Shown: in pieces, positions 1 through 10,033 of the stretch
How the letters are laid out: each line of letters begins with the position of its first letter
How positions within the stretch are numbered: the first letter of the stretch is position 1
Origin: Cytophagaceae bacterium
GTDB lineage: Bacteria > Bacteroidota > Bacteroidia > Cytophagales > Spirosomataceae
Direction: 5' to 3'
NCBI GenBank assembly: GCA_027491195.1
Contig: JAIXWQ010000009.1
Coordinates: 496,001 to 560,000, forward strand
DNA length: 64,000 nucleotides
Program-made: the position numbers and the translations under genes
Notes under the pieces: generated by a model
Databases searched by the model: none
What the model was told of the DNA's origin: nothing
The model's input: only the letters and a program-made list of their open reading frames with translations

Positions 1-313
1 TCCCTAACTTGTGCTCTGTTTTGATGCCGGCGTATTCGTCGCGTGGTTGCAGTTTTTTCTTAGCGGTCTTGACTATTTTTTTGCCTAAATCCTTTACGCC
101 TAGACTCTCAATAAATGCCTTGCTATCTTCTTTGAATTTCTTCGCCTCTTCCACCTTGCCTTCTAATCCTGACGAAAATCGACCATTAAATAAGCCTTTT
201 TCGTGAACGGAGGTGTCTATCAAAGGTTTGTTTGTTGTAATAGCGCGATTCTGTGCTTGAGTGGGAAGGTTCAAACAAAGTAGTAGGCCGAAAAGAAGGA
301 CGCGCAAAATCAT
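1..313 (-). CDS. Hypothetical secreted protein, 3' part outside window
   Basis: The minus strand is open from ATG at 313 to the window edge (104 codons, no stop), so the C-terminus is missing. The first 20 residues form a signal peptide (MILRVLLFGLLLCLNLPTQA, then QN). The mature part is Lys/Glu-rich with helical stretches (GKVEEAKKFKEDSKAF, KDLGKKIVKTAKKKL). I do not recognise the family; an exported or periplasmic protein is all that can be said. It diverges from the GDP-fucose synthase gene, with about 106 bases between them. Confidence 0.6.
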   Translation of the reverse strand, partial: MILRVLLFGLLLCLNLPTQAQNRAITTNKPLIDTSVHEKGLFNGRFSSGLEGKVEEAKKFKEDSKAFIESLGVKDLGKKIVKTAKKKLQPRDEYAGIKTEHKLG

Positions 314-419
314 AGGTGAGACCTAAAAATATTTCCCAAAACTACGAATTAAACTTATTACCTGACGGACTTTGTGTATTTTTGCAAGGATTTTTTAGAG
401 TCTTAAGTCGATTAATTCA

Positions 420-1358
420 TTGGAAAAAGAAGCAAAAATATACGTAGCAGGTCACCGCGGAATGGTGGGCTCCGCGATCGTTCGAAAATTACAGAGCCTA
501 GGTTACACGAATTTGTTGTTAAAAACCTCAGCGGAATTAGATTTACGTGATCAGGTAAAAGTAGCCGAATTCTTCGCTACTGAAAAACCAGATTATGTGT
601 TTTTAGCCGCAGCAAAAGTAGGTGGAATCGTTGCAAACAACACCTACCGCGCTGATTTCTTGTATGAGAATTTGGCCATCCAAAACAACATCATCCACGC
701 TTCCTTCATCCATAAAGTGAAGAAACTACAGTTCTTAGGTTCTTCCTGCATTTACCCTAAATTAGCTCCTCAGCCGTTAAAAGAGTCTTATTTATTAAGT
801 GGCTATTTAGAGGAAACGAACGAGCCGTATGCCATAGCTAAAATTGCCGGCATTAAAATGTGTGAGGCCTACCGCGCACAATATGGCTGTGATTTCATCT
901 CCGTGATGCCTACGAATTTGTATGGCCCTAACGATAATTATGATTTAGAAAATTCACACGTTTTGCCTGCGATGATTCGTAAGTTTCATGAGGCCAAAGA
1001 ACGTGGGGATGCCTCCATGACGCTTTGGGGATCAGGATCACCTATGCGTGAATTTTTACACGCCGATGACCTAGCGGAGGCATGTGTCTATTTGATGGAG
1101 ACCTATAGTGATTCAGAATTAGTCAATATCGGAACTGGAATCGACGTTACTATTAAAGAATTAGCTGAGACAGTGAAAGGAATCGTCGGATTTGAAGGAA
1201 GCATTCAATGGGATACCAATCGTCCTGACGGAACTCCTCGCAAGTTAATGGACGTTTCTAAATTACATGGCCTAGGCTGGAAACATAAAATTGAGTTGAA
1301 AGAGGGTATTGCCTTAGCCTACCAAGATTTCTTAACGAATGTAAGCATTCGCAAATAA
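420..1358 (+). CDS. fcl: GDP-L-fucose synthase
   Basis: NADPH-dependent epimerase/reductase that makes GDP-L-fucose from GDP-4-keto-6-deoxymannose in the cytoplasm, for surface polysaccharide. The sequence shows the Rossmann motif GHRGMVG (residues 11-17), SSC at 108-110 and the catalytic YAIAK (Tyr137, Lys141), the family's Ser-Cys-Tyr-Lys set in normal spacing; 312 residues is the usual length. The start is TTG at 420, since no in-frame ATG lies nearby and the protein begins correctly there. A -7 box (TATTTTTG, 377-384) lies 35 bases upstream. The stop overlaps the next start by one base (TAATG), so the two genes are probably cotranscribed. The expected partner GDP-mannose dehydratase is not in the window. 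Confidence 0.95.
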   Translation: MEKEAKIYVAGHRGMVGSAIVRKLQSLGYTNLLLKTSAELDLRDQVKVAEFFATEKPDYVFLAAAKVGGIVANNTYRADFLYENLAIQNNIIHASFIHKVKKLQFLGSSCIYPKLAPQPLKESYLLSGYLEETNEPYAIAKIAGIKMCEAYRAQYGCDFISVMPTNLYGPNDNYDLENSHVLPAMIRKFHEAKERGDASMTLWGSGSPMREFLHADDLAEACVYLMETYSDSELVNIGTGIDVTIKELAETVKGIVGFEGSIQWDTNRPDGTPRKLMDVSKLHGLGWKHKIELKEGIALAYQDFLTNVSIRK

Positions 1359-2095
1359 TGGAGGATAAAGAGTGGTTTAGTGCCTGGTTTGATTCTCCTT
1401 ATTACCATATTCTGTATGCAAAACGGGATGAAACTGAAGCTGCGCGCTTTATTTCCTCCCTGCAAGAAAAGCTACAATTATCCCCTGGTTCTCGCGTATT
1501 AGACGCCGCCTGTGGGAAAGGTCGCCACGCAATTACCCTACAAAGTCTAGGTTTTGTGGTGGACGCTTTTGATTTATCTCCGTCTAACATTGAAGCCGCT
1601 CAGGCCTTTGAAAACAAGGATCTCCTCTTCTTTGTCCACGATTTGCGCGAGCCCTTGCCTTTGCAAAATCAGTACGATGCGATCTTTAATTTCTTCACGA
1701 GTTTTGGCTATTTTGATGATCAACAAGATAACCAAAAAGCCTTCGACACCTTTTCTGGCGGTTTAAAAGACGGCGGCATTTTAGTCTTGGATTTCTTTAA
1801 TCCGACCTACGTGTTAGCGAATTTAGTTCCAGTGGAAACAATTGAGCGAGAGGGGATTTCCTTTCACATCAAACGCTGGTCTGAAAAGGGGTATTTGTAT
1901 AAGTCCATTGACTTTAGCGATCAAGGGAAAACTTATTCGTTTGTGGAGAAGGTGGAATTAGTCGCAAAGAATGATTTTATCTCTTACGCTACAAAAGCGG
2001 GTTTGAGTTTAGTCGACCTAAAAGGCGACTATAACTTATCAGCATTTGATGAGTTAAAGTCGCCTCGGATGATCTTTGTTTGGACTAAAAAATAA
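1358..2095 (+). CDS. Class I SAM-dependent methyltransferase
   Basis: A 245-residue soluble methyltransferase. Motif I (VLDAACGKGRHA, about 48-58) binds S-adenosylmethionine, and the acidic end of strand beta-2 is in FDLS (Asp72). The rest follows the class I fold, with a beta-4 region around FNFFTSFGYF. The substrate cannot be told: such proteins include small-molecule and quinone methyltransferases. It is translationally coupled to fcl by a one-base overlap, which might hint at a role in sugar or envelope work, but that is a guess. Its stop codon abuts the stop of the convergent subtilase gene, with no terminator between them. Confidence 0.85.
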   Translation: MEDKEWFSAWFDSPYYHILYAKRDETEAARFISSLQEKLQLSPGSRVLDAACGKGRHAITLQSLGFVVDAFDLSPSNIEAAQAFENKDLLFFVHDLREPLPLQNQYDAIFNFFTSFGYFDDQQDNQKAFDTFSGGLKDGGILVLDFFNPTYVLANLVPVETIEREGISFHIKRWSEKGYLYKSIDFSDQGKTYSFVEKVELVAKNDFISYATKAGLSLVDLKGDYNLSAFDELKSPRMIFVWTKK

Positions 2096-5000
2096 TTAGT
2101 TCTTCTGGAACTTTATCGAAGCCTCGCCATCTAGTTCTGGGAAGCTAATCACGTAATTTCCCGCAGATAAGCCAGAAATATCGATCATTAATCGATTATC
2201 TCTACTCTCTACTCTATAATCTTTAATCTCCTTACCCTGCATATCTGTCAGGCGAACGCGAATTTTCGACGTCGAAATAGCATTCGGAATACCAATGTAT
2301 AATTCATTCGTTGCCGGATTCGGGAACGCAAAGAGCGTGGTAAATGGATTATCTGCCGTCACCGCTAAGATCGTGATACCATAGCTAGCAGAGGCTAAAC
2401 AGCCATTTACATCGCGTAATTTGACTTTATAAACACCATTAGCCGTCGGCTTATAGGTCGTCGCTGTTGCACCATTGATGGCCACATCATTTAAATACCA
2501 CTGAATATCTGTTCCAGCCGAAGTCGTTAAAACGCCTTGATTAAAGGTGATAAGAGGCTCTAATGGGGTAGACGCGGTTACCGTAGATGCAGGTGATAAT
2601 ACAGGGCAAATGCCATTAAAGCTAGAATTCAAGGTGTACACGCCCGTGGTGTTCACCTCTAATTTATTCGTCGTCGCCCCTGCGATAGCGGCGCCATTTT
2701 TAAACCATTGGTAGTTGGGTGTGCCCGATGCAGCGGTACCTGTTAAGGTGATTTTATCTCCTAAACATACCGTGGAGGCTCCCGTTGGACTAACCGTCAC
2801 CACTGGACTTTCACCGGTTGTGACTGTTACGGCCACTCTTGGGCTAGGGCAAGCGTAGGATTTGAACTTCATTCCATACAAGTAATAAAAGCCGGATTGA
2901 ATTTCGCCACCATTGAAGAGTGCTCCCGTTAATTTGATGACTCCCGGAATAGCATACGGATATCCGATGTTCGTAGGCGCATTCACCGTATCTGCAGCCG
3001 TCCTGTTGCTACGGAAAATGGACGCGCCGTTTGAGCAAGCGTGTGATAAAATATAATTTCCCGCCTTAGGGAAAGGAAGATTTAAAATGACTTTTTGGCC
3101 TGGATCATTTTTGTCATCAATTAACTGGCTATTGATCGTTGTTGAATTTGCAGAGGTACGTGTCGCCGTTAAATCCTTGGTTACCGAGGCCACTAATTCC
3201 CCTGTTTCTTTGTCAAAAATCCCGAACGTAACGGTTCCCGATGTGCCAATATAAACCGTAGCTGATTCTAAAATAGTCGGTTGCGTCACTGCAAATATGG
3301 GTTCAGGGCCAAAATTAGAATAATACGTTCCCCCGCCAAAGGCCGCCTTTGTCGCCGGCCCCATCGTCGTATTCAAATTATCAAATGCCGCATAAAAAGT
3401 CCCGGTCGACGGAGTCTTTAAGTTCGCACCAGCCCCTAACAAGGTATTTCCATTGTACCAAAGTGGACTTCCACTCGTCGCTGCTAAGCTCAATTCGGCA
3501 GATCCACTACAAATAGTACCCGTCACCACAGGCGCAGTAGGGCTTTCAATTGTTTTACTGAGGACAAAGGAGTCGTTCGCGCTATTCTGATCGCCGGTTA
3601 ATTGCGTTTTCAACGTGAATGAATAACTCGTTCCTGCAGCTAATGTGGCATTGCCCGTCAGATTCACGTCGGTCTCTCTGCTTGAGGCTAGACTGCTGAT
3701 GGTTCCAGTGGCCGTGCCCACTAAGGTGGAGCCGGACTTGATCTCTAACAGGACAGGTATGTTCGTTTGGGTTAAAGAACCCACATTTTTGATGCGTGCA
3801 ATGAAATTCGTCGGGCCATTGCTTTCGCAAAATCCAGCGGTCGACTGCGTGATGGAAACCGCACTAAAGTCCTTCGAGGCTTGTAGAATCTGCAAAGCAT
3901 AATCTTTCGTCTCACCCGCACTCACCGATCCGCAAGAAAGAGCCTCCCCAGATCCACTGACCGCTACCCAACGCATGCGGTAATAATTATCTTGCTTTAG
4001 GGTGCTCGGAATAGAAATGGTGGTAGCGGTACTGGCAGAATTATATAATTCCTCCCCCGCATCAGCGAAATCACCATCTTGATTCCAGTCTGCATACAAG
4101 CGTATTTTTTTCGTACTACTCCCTGCGAAACTAAAGTTCACAGGAACAGTCGCTCCTAATTCAGCGGTAAACACTGGATTTAATCCAGTGGAATCTTTCA
4201 CTGCTCCTAAGCTAAATGTTTTGAAGTCTGTCGATGCACTACTAGGCGTTACGGCACAATAAGCTGGTCCGCCAATCCCTGAAACAGCTAAGCCATAGTC
4301 TTGATTGCTATTTCTCAGGGTTCCTTTGTGACTTACTGTAAGCGTAAAGGTTTGGCCAGGAAGTGTATTAGGAACCAAAATTTGTTCCACATTATCCCGA
4401 ATATTATCCCCTCTGACCGCCAAGGCATCTGGGCTAGCGGGGTCTAAAAGGAAAGGCTGGAAGGTCGATGATCCGCTCGTTAAGCGAATATCGAGGTCAT
4501 TCACTAAACGAGGTGTTCGGTCATTTAAAGCAGACGAGGTGCTCGCCTCTGGATCCGTCCATGCCATGGTGACGCGCAATGGACCATTTCCTGAAGCGGT
4601 GAATGTATAGGTTTTCGTCGCCCCTTGGGCTAATTTTCCTTCAGTCAATAAATGTGCGTTGCCTGTATTTTTAATCAAATCCGCCGCCTTATCTAATTGA
4701 ATGAGCCCCCAGCCTGTTTTATAGTCTGGACCTACTGCTTCCATATCCAAGGCAGTATGGATAGCCACCGCTTTTAGGGTGGATGCCAGCATAAATGTAT
4801 TTTTATTTAGACGATTGTATAATTGTTGAAGCAAGTACAAGGAACCTGCCGCTTGGGGGGAGGACATGGACGTGCCACTTTGGGTGATATAACTCTTATC
4901 ATTCGCATTTCCTGTGGAGAACATGCTGGTACCGATAGCCATCACGTCTGGCTTAATTCTGCCATCATCCGTTGGTCCCCAGCTCGTAAAACTAGAGATA

Positions 5001-5956
5001 GTCACTTCGGAGGCTTTCGTCGGAATAAGGGAGGAAAGCGACGCTGCACCCACGGTAAGAATGTTTTTCGCAGTCCCTGAAGTGGAAATAATATCAAAAC
5101 CATCGTTTTTCGAACGCGCTTTATTCGAAGAATCTGAGGAGGTTTTTAATAAATAATACTCACCTGAAGCGGGGCCATTTTGGTTTCGGCTATTTCCTGC
5201 AGACTTAACTATCAGGTAGTTAGGTGCGTTGTAGGCGATGCGATCCCAAGTCTGTGTGTTTGAATCATAAAGTCCAAACTTAAAATCTTCGGTCTCGCTC
5301 ACCGCATCATTCCCCCACCATTGCCATTTTTTCTTCGTCTCGTCATATACCCATCCCGCTTGGTAACCGTAGGAGTGATTACTAATCAGCAAAGAGGTAG
5401 ATGCCGTTGATATTTCTGAATTGTCATTTGAATAGTCCCAAAACTTCAAATCCGCCTCGTAAGCCATTCCTTTAGCAGATGGGCTAATTCCGCCCGCCGC
5501 TAAAATACCAGCCACGTGAGTCGCATGTTCATTCGTACCTGTCATAGTTTGCTGGGCCACCGCTCTTCCCTCAAACTCCTGGTGACTCGCTAAAACCGCT
5601 CCACCATCCCACATACCCAGTTTTCCTTTAATCGAATCCGACTTCCCGGTTAAACCTACCCCCATCGTTCCTCCTGGATATAATAGGTTAGTCTTCGTCA
5701 TTTTTGCTGCTTGCGCATTTGACTCTGTCGTCAAATACAGCGCTTCACCGATCTCCGAAAAGCCTTGAAATGTTAATGTTTTTCCCTTTCCTAGCGTCTG
5801 CTGCAAAGGAATACCTCTTTTCTTAGCTAAGGCCTGAGACCCTCTGTAAATAGAATCCTGCTGCATTCCGAAACGCAAGGCACGTTCTTTTCTAGACGCG
5901 TCTTGGGCTATGGCGGAAAAGCCGATGAATAAAAGAAAGAGAAAGCGTAGTTTCAT
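2096..5956 (-). CDS. Secreted subtilisin-like (S8) protease with type IX sorting domain
   Basis: A 1286-residue exported protease. It has a signal peptide (1-17, ending AIAQ), then a subtilase domain with the full set of catalytic residues: Asp117 (MWDGG), His144 (HATHVAG), oxyanion Asn255 (SAGN) and Ser363 (GTSMSSP). After it come a jelly-roll domain (about 440-560), a GEVED domain with the acidic motif DWNQDGDFADAGEE, a CARDB-like beta domain, Ig/PKD-like modules with paired Cys, and a C-terminal type A sorting domain beginning at AFPNPATNELYI. That last domain marks it as cargo of the type IX system, cleaved or anchored by PorU, which is encoded at 31091. It follows rnhB by 20 bases. Substrate unknown; nutrition or surface processing is likely. 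Confidence 0.93.
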   Translation of the reverse strand: MKLRFLFLLFIGFSAIAQDASRKERALRFGMQQDSIYRGSQALAKKRGIPLQQTLGKGKTLTFQGFSEIGEALYLTTESNAQAAKMTKTNLLYPGGTMGVGLTGKSDSIKGKLGMWDGGAVLASHQEFEGRAVAQQTMTGTNEHATHVAGILAAGGISPSAKGMAYEADLKFWDYSNDNSEISTASTSLLISNHSYGYQAGWVYDETKKKWQWWGNDAVSETEDFKFGLYDSNTQTWDRIAYNAPNYLIVKSAGNSRNQNGPASGEYYLLKTSSDSSNKARSKNDGFDIISTSGTAKNILTVGAASLSSLIPTKASEVTISSFTSWGPTDDGRIKPDVMAIGTSMFSTGNANDKSYITQSGTSMSSPQAAGSLYLLQQLYNRLNKNTFMLASTLKAVAIHTALDMEAVGPDYKTGWGLIQLDKAADLIKNTGNAHLLTEGKLAQGATKTYTFTASGNGPLRVTMAWTDPEASTSSALNDRTPRLVNDLDIRLTSGSSTFQPFLLDPASPDALAVRGDNIRDNVEQILVPNTLPGQTFTLTVSHKGTLRNSNQDYGLAVSGIGGPAYCAVTPSSASTDFKTFSLGAVKDSTGLNPVFTAELGATVPVNFSFAGSSTKKIRLYADWNQDGDFADAGEELYNSASTATTISIPSTLKQDNYYRMRWVAVSGSGEALSCGSVSAGETKDYALQILQASKDFSAVSITQSTAGFCESNGPTNFIARIKNVGSLTQTNIPVLLEIKSGSTLVGTATGTISSLASSRETDVNLTGNATLAAGTSYSFTLKTQLTGDQNSANDSFVLSKTIESPTAPVVTGTICSGSAELSLAATSGSPLWYNGNTLLGAGANLKTPSTGTFYAAFDNLNTTMGPATKAAFGGGTYYSNFGPEPIFAVTQPTILESATVYIGTSGTVTFGIFDKETGELVASVTKDLTATRTSANSTTINSQLIDDKNDPGQKVILNLPFPKAGNYILSHACSNGASIFRSNRTAADTVNAPTNIGYPYAIPGVIKLTGALFNGGEIQSGFYYLYGMKFKSYACPSPRVAVTVTTGESPVVTVSPTGASTVCLGDKITLTGTAASGTPNYQWFKNGAAIAGATTNKLEVNTTGVYTLNSSFNGICPVLSPASTVTASTPLEPLITFNQGVLTTSAGTDIQWYLNDVAINGATATTYKPTANGVYKVKLRDVNGCLASASYGITILAVTADNPFTTLFAFPNPATNELYIGIPNAISTSKIRVRLTDMQGKEIKDYRVESRDNRLMIDISGLSAGNYVISFPELDGEASIKFQKN

Positions 5957-5976
5957 TTGGGTTCTAATTTACAGAA

Positions 5977-6564
5977 TTATTTTATCTCTACTCTAAACGT
6001 TTTCCGATGAAGATTTGTTAGGCCTTTTTCTAAGATGGCTTTGCGATGTTGCAGGGTGGGATAACCCGCATTTCGCTCCCAACCATAGCCAGGATGTTCT
6101 TGTGCGGCTTTTTCCATGAGTTCGTCTCGGTATGTTTTGGCTAAAATAGAAGCAGCAGCAATCGAAAAATATTTCGAATCCCCTTTTACGACACACGTAT
6201 GCGGGATTAATGGGTAGCTATTAAAACGATTTCCATCGACCAATAGGTGCTCCGGACGTTCCTTCAGTTGATCTACCGCGAGGTGCATCGCGCATATACT
6301 CGCCTTTAAAATATTGATTTCATCAATTTTAGCAGCATCGACCTCCGCAATCGCATAATCAATCGCGTACTCCCGCACCAAACGCTTTAATTCGTTGCGC
6401 TGCTTTAAGGTCATTTGCTTCGAATCTGTCAGGAAAGGATGGTGGAAATCCTTAGGTAAAATCACCGCCGCAGCCACCACGGGACCGGCTAAGCATCCTC
6501 TCCCAGCTTCATCTAAGCCGGCTTCTAGCCCGATAGGCGAAAAGAAAGGGAGGAGCGAGGACAT
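5977..6564 (-). CDS. rnhB: Ribonuclease HII
   Basis: Cleaves the RNA strand of RNA-DNA hybrids and single ribonucleotides in DNA. With ATG at 6564 the protein has 195 residues, the family's normal length, and begins MSSLLPFF. The four acidic metal ligands are visible: Asp18-Glu19 (GLDEAGRG), Asp110 (LVDGNRF) and Asp129 (KGDSKYFSIAAASILAK). A longer reading to 6657 would overlap the dihydroorotase gene by 92 bases and adds a stretch unlike the family, so I reject it. Only one base separates this start from the pyrC stop (TAACATG), so the genes are translationally linked. Confidence 0.95.
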   Translation of the reverse strand: MSSLLPFFSPIGLEAGLDEAGRGCLAGPVVAAAVILPKDFHHPFLTDSKQMTLKQRNELKRLVREYAIDYAIAEVDAAKIDEINILKASICAMHLAVDQLKERPEHLLVDGNRFNSYPLIPHTCVVKGDSKYFSIAAASILAKTYRDELMEKAAQEHPGYGWERNAGYPTLQHRKAILEKGLTNLHRKTFRVEIK

Positions 6565-6565
6565 G

Positions 6566-7903
6566 TTATCGGTTAAATAAAAGGCGCTTTCCTTTGACAG
6601 CTTCATTAAAGGATCCCTTCGAATAGGCCAAATGGCCAGAAACAAAGGTATGCTCAACTGAGGCAGACAAGGTGTGTCCCTCTAAAGGAGACCAGCCGCA
6701 TTGATACAGCACATTTTCTTTCGAGACGGTTTGCGGTTTGTTTAAATCCACAATCGCTAAATCAGCCCAGTAGCCCTCGCGAATGTAGCCACGCTCCTCG
6801 ATTTGGAAGCAATCGGCCACTGCATGCGCCGTTTTTTCGGCGATGAGCTCGAGGCTGATGTGACCTTCTTTGGCTAAATCAATCATCAAAAGTAGAGGGT
6901 GTTGCACTAGAGGCAGGCCAGATGGAGACTTCCAAAACTCCTGCGATTTCTCCTCCCAGGTGTGTGGTGCGTGATCCGTCGCAATAATATCCAATTCTCC
7001 AGAGATCAAAGCTTTCCGAAGAGCCGTCTTGTGGCGGGCATCTTTTATGGCTGGATTGCACTTGATTTGATTGCCTAATGTATCGTATTGTGCCGCATCG
7101 AACCAGAGGTGGTGCACACAAACTTCGGCGGTAATTTTCTTATCCTTCACCGCTTTACCGGTCTCAAACAAGGCTAATTCCTCTTCTGTCGAGATGTGCA
7201 AGATGTGCAAGCGGGTATTGTTTTTCTTCGCTAAATCCACCGCCATCGAAGAGGATAGGTAGCAAGCTTCCTCATTTCTTACTAAAGGATGGATGTAGGC
7301 CGGCGCATTTTCTGGGTATTTTTCTTTGAAAAGGGCTGTTCTAGCTCGCACTGTAGGCTCATCTTCGCAGTGGGTGGCGATTAACATTTCGCAGCTAGAG
7401 AATAGCTTTTCTAATGTTTGGGTGTTGTCTACCAGCATGTTGCCGGTCGAGGAGCCCATAAATATTTTGATTCCACACACGTCGCGTGAATTCGTTTTCA
7501 ATACTTCCTCTAAATTGTCATTTCCGGCTCCCATGAAGAAGGAGTAGTTAGCCAAAGATCCAGCCGCCGCTATCGCGTATTTATCAGCTAATAATTCCTG
7601 TGTTAATGCGTTCGGCACCGTGTTCGGCATCTCCATGAAACTAGTTACACCCCCAGCCACAGCGGCACGTGCTTCACTCGCGATGGTTGCTTTGTGAGTT
7701 AAACCCGGCTCTCTAAAATGCACCTGATCATCAATCATTCCTGGAAAAACGTGTTTCCCACTTAGGTCCATGATCACATCGCCAGCGTCAGGCGTAATGT
7801 CTGAGGCGATTTTTGTGATGCGGCCTTCCGAAATTCGGATGTCAGAAACAGTGATTTTTCCCTCGTTAACGATGGAAGCATTTTTTAAAACGTAATTAGT
7901 CAT
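6566..7903 (-). CDS. pyrC: Dihydroorotase (class I type)
   Basis: Cyclic amidohydrolase that closes carbamoyl-aspartate to dihydroorotate in pyrimidine synthesis. Visible ligands are Lys146 (GIKIFMGSS, the probable carboxylated lysine), His178 (ATHCED), His236 (HILHIS) and Asp310 (ATDHAPH). The N-terminal motif reads DDQVHFREPG: the first His of the usual HxH pair is Gln60, while His62 and Arg64 remain. I recall the same DDQVHFREPG form in other Bacteroidota dihydroorotases, so this is probably a lineage trait and not decay. The gene overlaps the upstream PorE-like gene by 8 bases and is followed by rnhB after one base. An allantoinase or hydantoinase is less likely. Confidence 0.88.
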   Translation of the reverse strand: MTNYVLKNASIVNEGKITVSDIRISEGRITKIASDITPDAGDVIMDLSGKHVFPGMIDDQVHFREPGLTHKATIASEARAAVAGGVTSFMEMPNTVPNALTQELLADKYAIAAAGSLANYSFFMGAGNDNLEEVLKTNSRDVCGIKIFMGSSTGNMLVDNTQTLEKLFSSCEMLIATHCEDEPTVRARTALFKEKYPENAPAYIHPLVRNEEACYLSSSMAVDLAKKNNTRLHILHISTEEELALFETGKAVKDKKITAEVCVHHLWFDAAQYDTLGNQIKCNPAIKDARHKTALRKALISGELDIIATDHAPHTWEEKSQEFWKSPSGLPLVQHPLLLMIDLAKEGHISLELIAEKTAHAVADCFQIEERGYIREGYWADLAIVDLNKPQTVSKENVLYQCGWSPLEGHTLSASVEHTFVSGHLAYSKGSFNEAVKGKRLLFNR

Positions 7904-9902
7904 TCAGGTCTGTAATTTTAAATTCAGTTCGGCGGTTTTCTTGGTGTGCTTCTTCGCTACAATCTACGCCATCAGAGCATCCGTTGATGAGTTGCGTTTC
8001 ACCGTAGCCTTTGGCTTTGATTCTAGCGGCCTCAATTCCGTGTTCGATGATGTATTTAACGGCTGATTCGGCACGTCTTTGGGATAATTTCAAGTTATAG
8101 CTCGCACTGGCACGCGCATCTGTGTGAGAGCCTAATTCGATAGAAATGCTTGGATTGTCCTTCAATACCTGAACAATCTTATCTAATTCCACTGCGGCAT
8201 CTGGACGGATATTCGACTTATCTAAATCGTAATAGATGGGATTTACGTCAAACAAAGCCCCTAATTCCTCGCCCACTTCCGCTAAGCCTAAGATGATTTT
8301 ATGCTCAAAAGTCGTGTCCGTTAATTCCTTCTTCAATAGTTGTTTCGGAATCTCGCGTCCATCCATCAAGAATTCGCTACGCTTCGTTAAGAACTTTTCT
8401 TTGCTGGCGTTAAAGCTGATTTGGTCGGCTGGATTTAAATCTATCGTATCTAGGTATCCTTTCGCATCCGTAAACATCACTGGCTGAATTTCGCCATTGC
8501 GTTTAACGCCCACTTTCGCATTCGCGATCGGTTTATTTCTCGAATTCAAGACTTGCGTCCGCAGGTGATAGAGAGCCACTTTCGCCGGCTCAGTGCTTTC
8601 TATTAGGGTGGTCTCCGTCGACCACCAGCGGTCTTCGGAGCCGGTCGACTCGAAATAATAAATATCATCATCTCCCTTGCCACCCACACGGTTTGAGCTG
8701 AAATAGCCTTGCGTCACATCCGATAAAAATAGCCCAAAATCATCCCCCACCGAGTTAATAGGCACTCCTAGATGTTCGATTTGGATTTCATCCCCACTGC
8801 GACTCGCTACAAAAATATCCAAACCACCTAAGCTGGGATGTCCATCAGAAGAGAAGTATAATTTACCCTCTTCAGAAACATAAGGGAAGATCTCGTTACC
8901 TCGTGTATTAATCGTAGAGCCTAAATTAATCGGTCGCCCAAAACGTCCCGAATTATCCACAGGCGCTCGGTATAAATCCAATCCTCCTTTTCCTCCGCGT
9001 CTATTCGAAGCAAAATAAAGCGTCTTCCCATCTCTCGAAAAGGCCGGGCTACCATCCCAACCCAGGGAATCTGAAATAGCTAAACGTTCTGGAGTGGACC
9101 AATTTCCGTCTCTTTTGGTCGAAATATACAAATCAACATCTGGCGAAGGATCCTTACTTTTACCTGAGTTACCGCGGGCAAAAACCATCAGGTTTCCATC
9201 CTTCGAAAAGGCCGGCGTGCCCTCGTTCGCATTCGCATCCAATAAATTAGGGCTAAACAATTCCAGCTTTTCGATTTCACCCGGCGTTTTCAGGCGCGCT
9301 TTGTACAAACCTAAAAACGGTAATCCGTTATTCTTATAAATCAGCGGCTTCTTTGAACTCGTTAAAATCAGCTCGTCCCCCATTTTAATAGGCCCAAATT
9401 CCGCCTGGTTCGTGTTTCCTACTAATCCCTGCACCTTGACGGGGCTCGGCTTTTTCGTGTATTCCTCGACGGCAGGCAAATTATCTAACTCGATTTCTGC
9501 CTTCACCACTAATTCTCTCGAAGGCTTGGAATCGATAAACTCTTTCAGGTATTTTTTCGCATCTGCATACTTCGCATTCGCTTTTGCGGCGTAAGCCAGG
9601 TGCAGATTGATGTTTTTATCCTCGTAGCCCTTCTCTTTGGCGATTAAATAATAAGGAGTGGCGTATTGGATACGGTTAGATAGACGATAAGACTCGGCGA
9701 CGAAATAGTTTGTTTCTGCGGCTCTGAAGTATCTTTGGGCCAAAGGCTTTACTTCCCGAATCGTCCACTCATATTCCCCTAATTCAAAATTTTGCTTCGC
9801 CTTTTTAAACAATCGGGCGTCATAATTACATCCACTAAGCAAGAAGATGCTCGTCAGGATAAAGAGGTAAACGCTTGAATTAAATGGCTTTACGATTTTC
9901 AT
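7896..9902 (-). CDS. PorE-like OmpA-family lipoprotein with TPR and beta-propeller
   Basis: Counted from ATG at 9902 the protein has 668 residues and begins with a lipoprotein signal (LLSGC, acylated Cys25); a reading from 9932 adds ten residues in front of a normal signal and is unlikely. Domains in order: TPR-like helices (about 30-140), a PD40 beta-propeller (about 150-425, repeats such as GSPAFSRDGKTLYFASNR), a carboxypeptidase-regulatory-like domain (about 445-530) and an OmpA peptidoglycan-binding domain (about 550-668, ELGSHTDARA). This is the order known for PorE, which ties the type IX machine to peptidoglycan, but many Bacteroidota paralogues share it. It overlaps pyrC by 8 bases and heads a four-gene run to the subtilase. 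Confidence 0.82.
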   Translation of the reverse strand: MKIVKPFNSSVYLFILTSIFLLSGCNYDARLFKKAKQNFELGEYEWTIREVKPLAQRYFRAAETNYFVAESYRLSNRIQYATPYYLIAKEKGYEDKNINLHLAYAAKANAKYADAKKYLKEFIDSKPSRELVVKAEIELDNLPAVEEYTKKPSPVKVQGLVGNTNQAEFGPIKMGDELILTSSKKPLIYKNNGLPFLGLYKARLKTPGEIEKLELFSPNLLDANANEGTPAFSKDGNLMVFARGNSGKSKDPSPDVDLYISTKRDGNWSTPERLAISDSLGWDGSPAFSRDGKTLYFASNRRGGKGGLDLYRAPVDNSGRFGRPINLGSTINTRGNEIFPYVSEEGKLYFSSDGHPSLGGLDIFVASRSGDEIQIEHLGVPINSVGDDFGLFLSDVTQGYFSSNRVGGKGDDDIYYFESTGSEDRWWSTETTLIESTEPAKVALYHLRTQVLNSRNKPIANAKVGVKRNGEIQPVMFTDAKGYLDTIDLNPADQISFNASKEKFLTKRSEFLMDGREIPKQLLKKELTDTTFEHKIILGLAEVGEELGALFDVNPIYYDLDKSNIRPDAAVELDKIVQVLKDNPSISIELGSHTDARASASYNLKLSQRRAESAVKYIIEHGIEAARIKAKGYGETQLINGCSDGVDCSEEAHQENRRTEFKITDLND

Positions 9903-10033
9903 AGTGGACGAATGTAACGTAAAAATAAACACAAACTCGATTATTTTCTGTAGCTTTGCCTAAATTTCGACAATCGAAAGCAAGATGACAAACGTTCGTC
10001 ATCTTTTATTCCCAGCAGTGATGTTGTACAATT

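Noticed and set aside
9-206. Plus-strand frame at the window start
   Set aside because: It lies opposite the minus-strand secreted protein gene, which has a clear signal peptide and sensible composition.
5977-6657. Longer RNase HII with 31 extra residues
   Set aside because: The added part is encoded inside pyrC and unlike the family; the shorter start makes a tight TAACATG junction.
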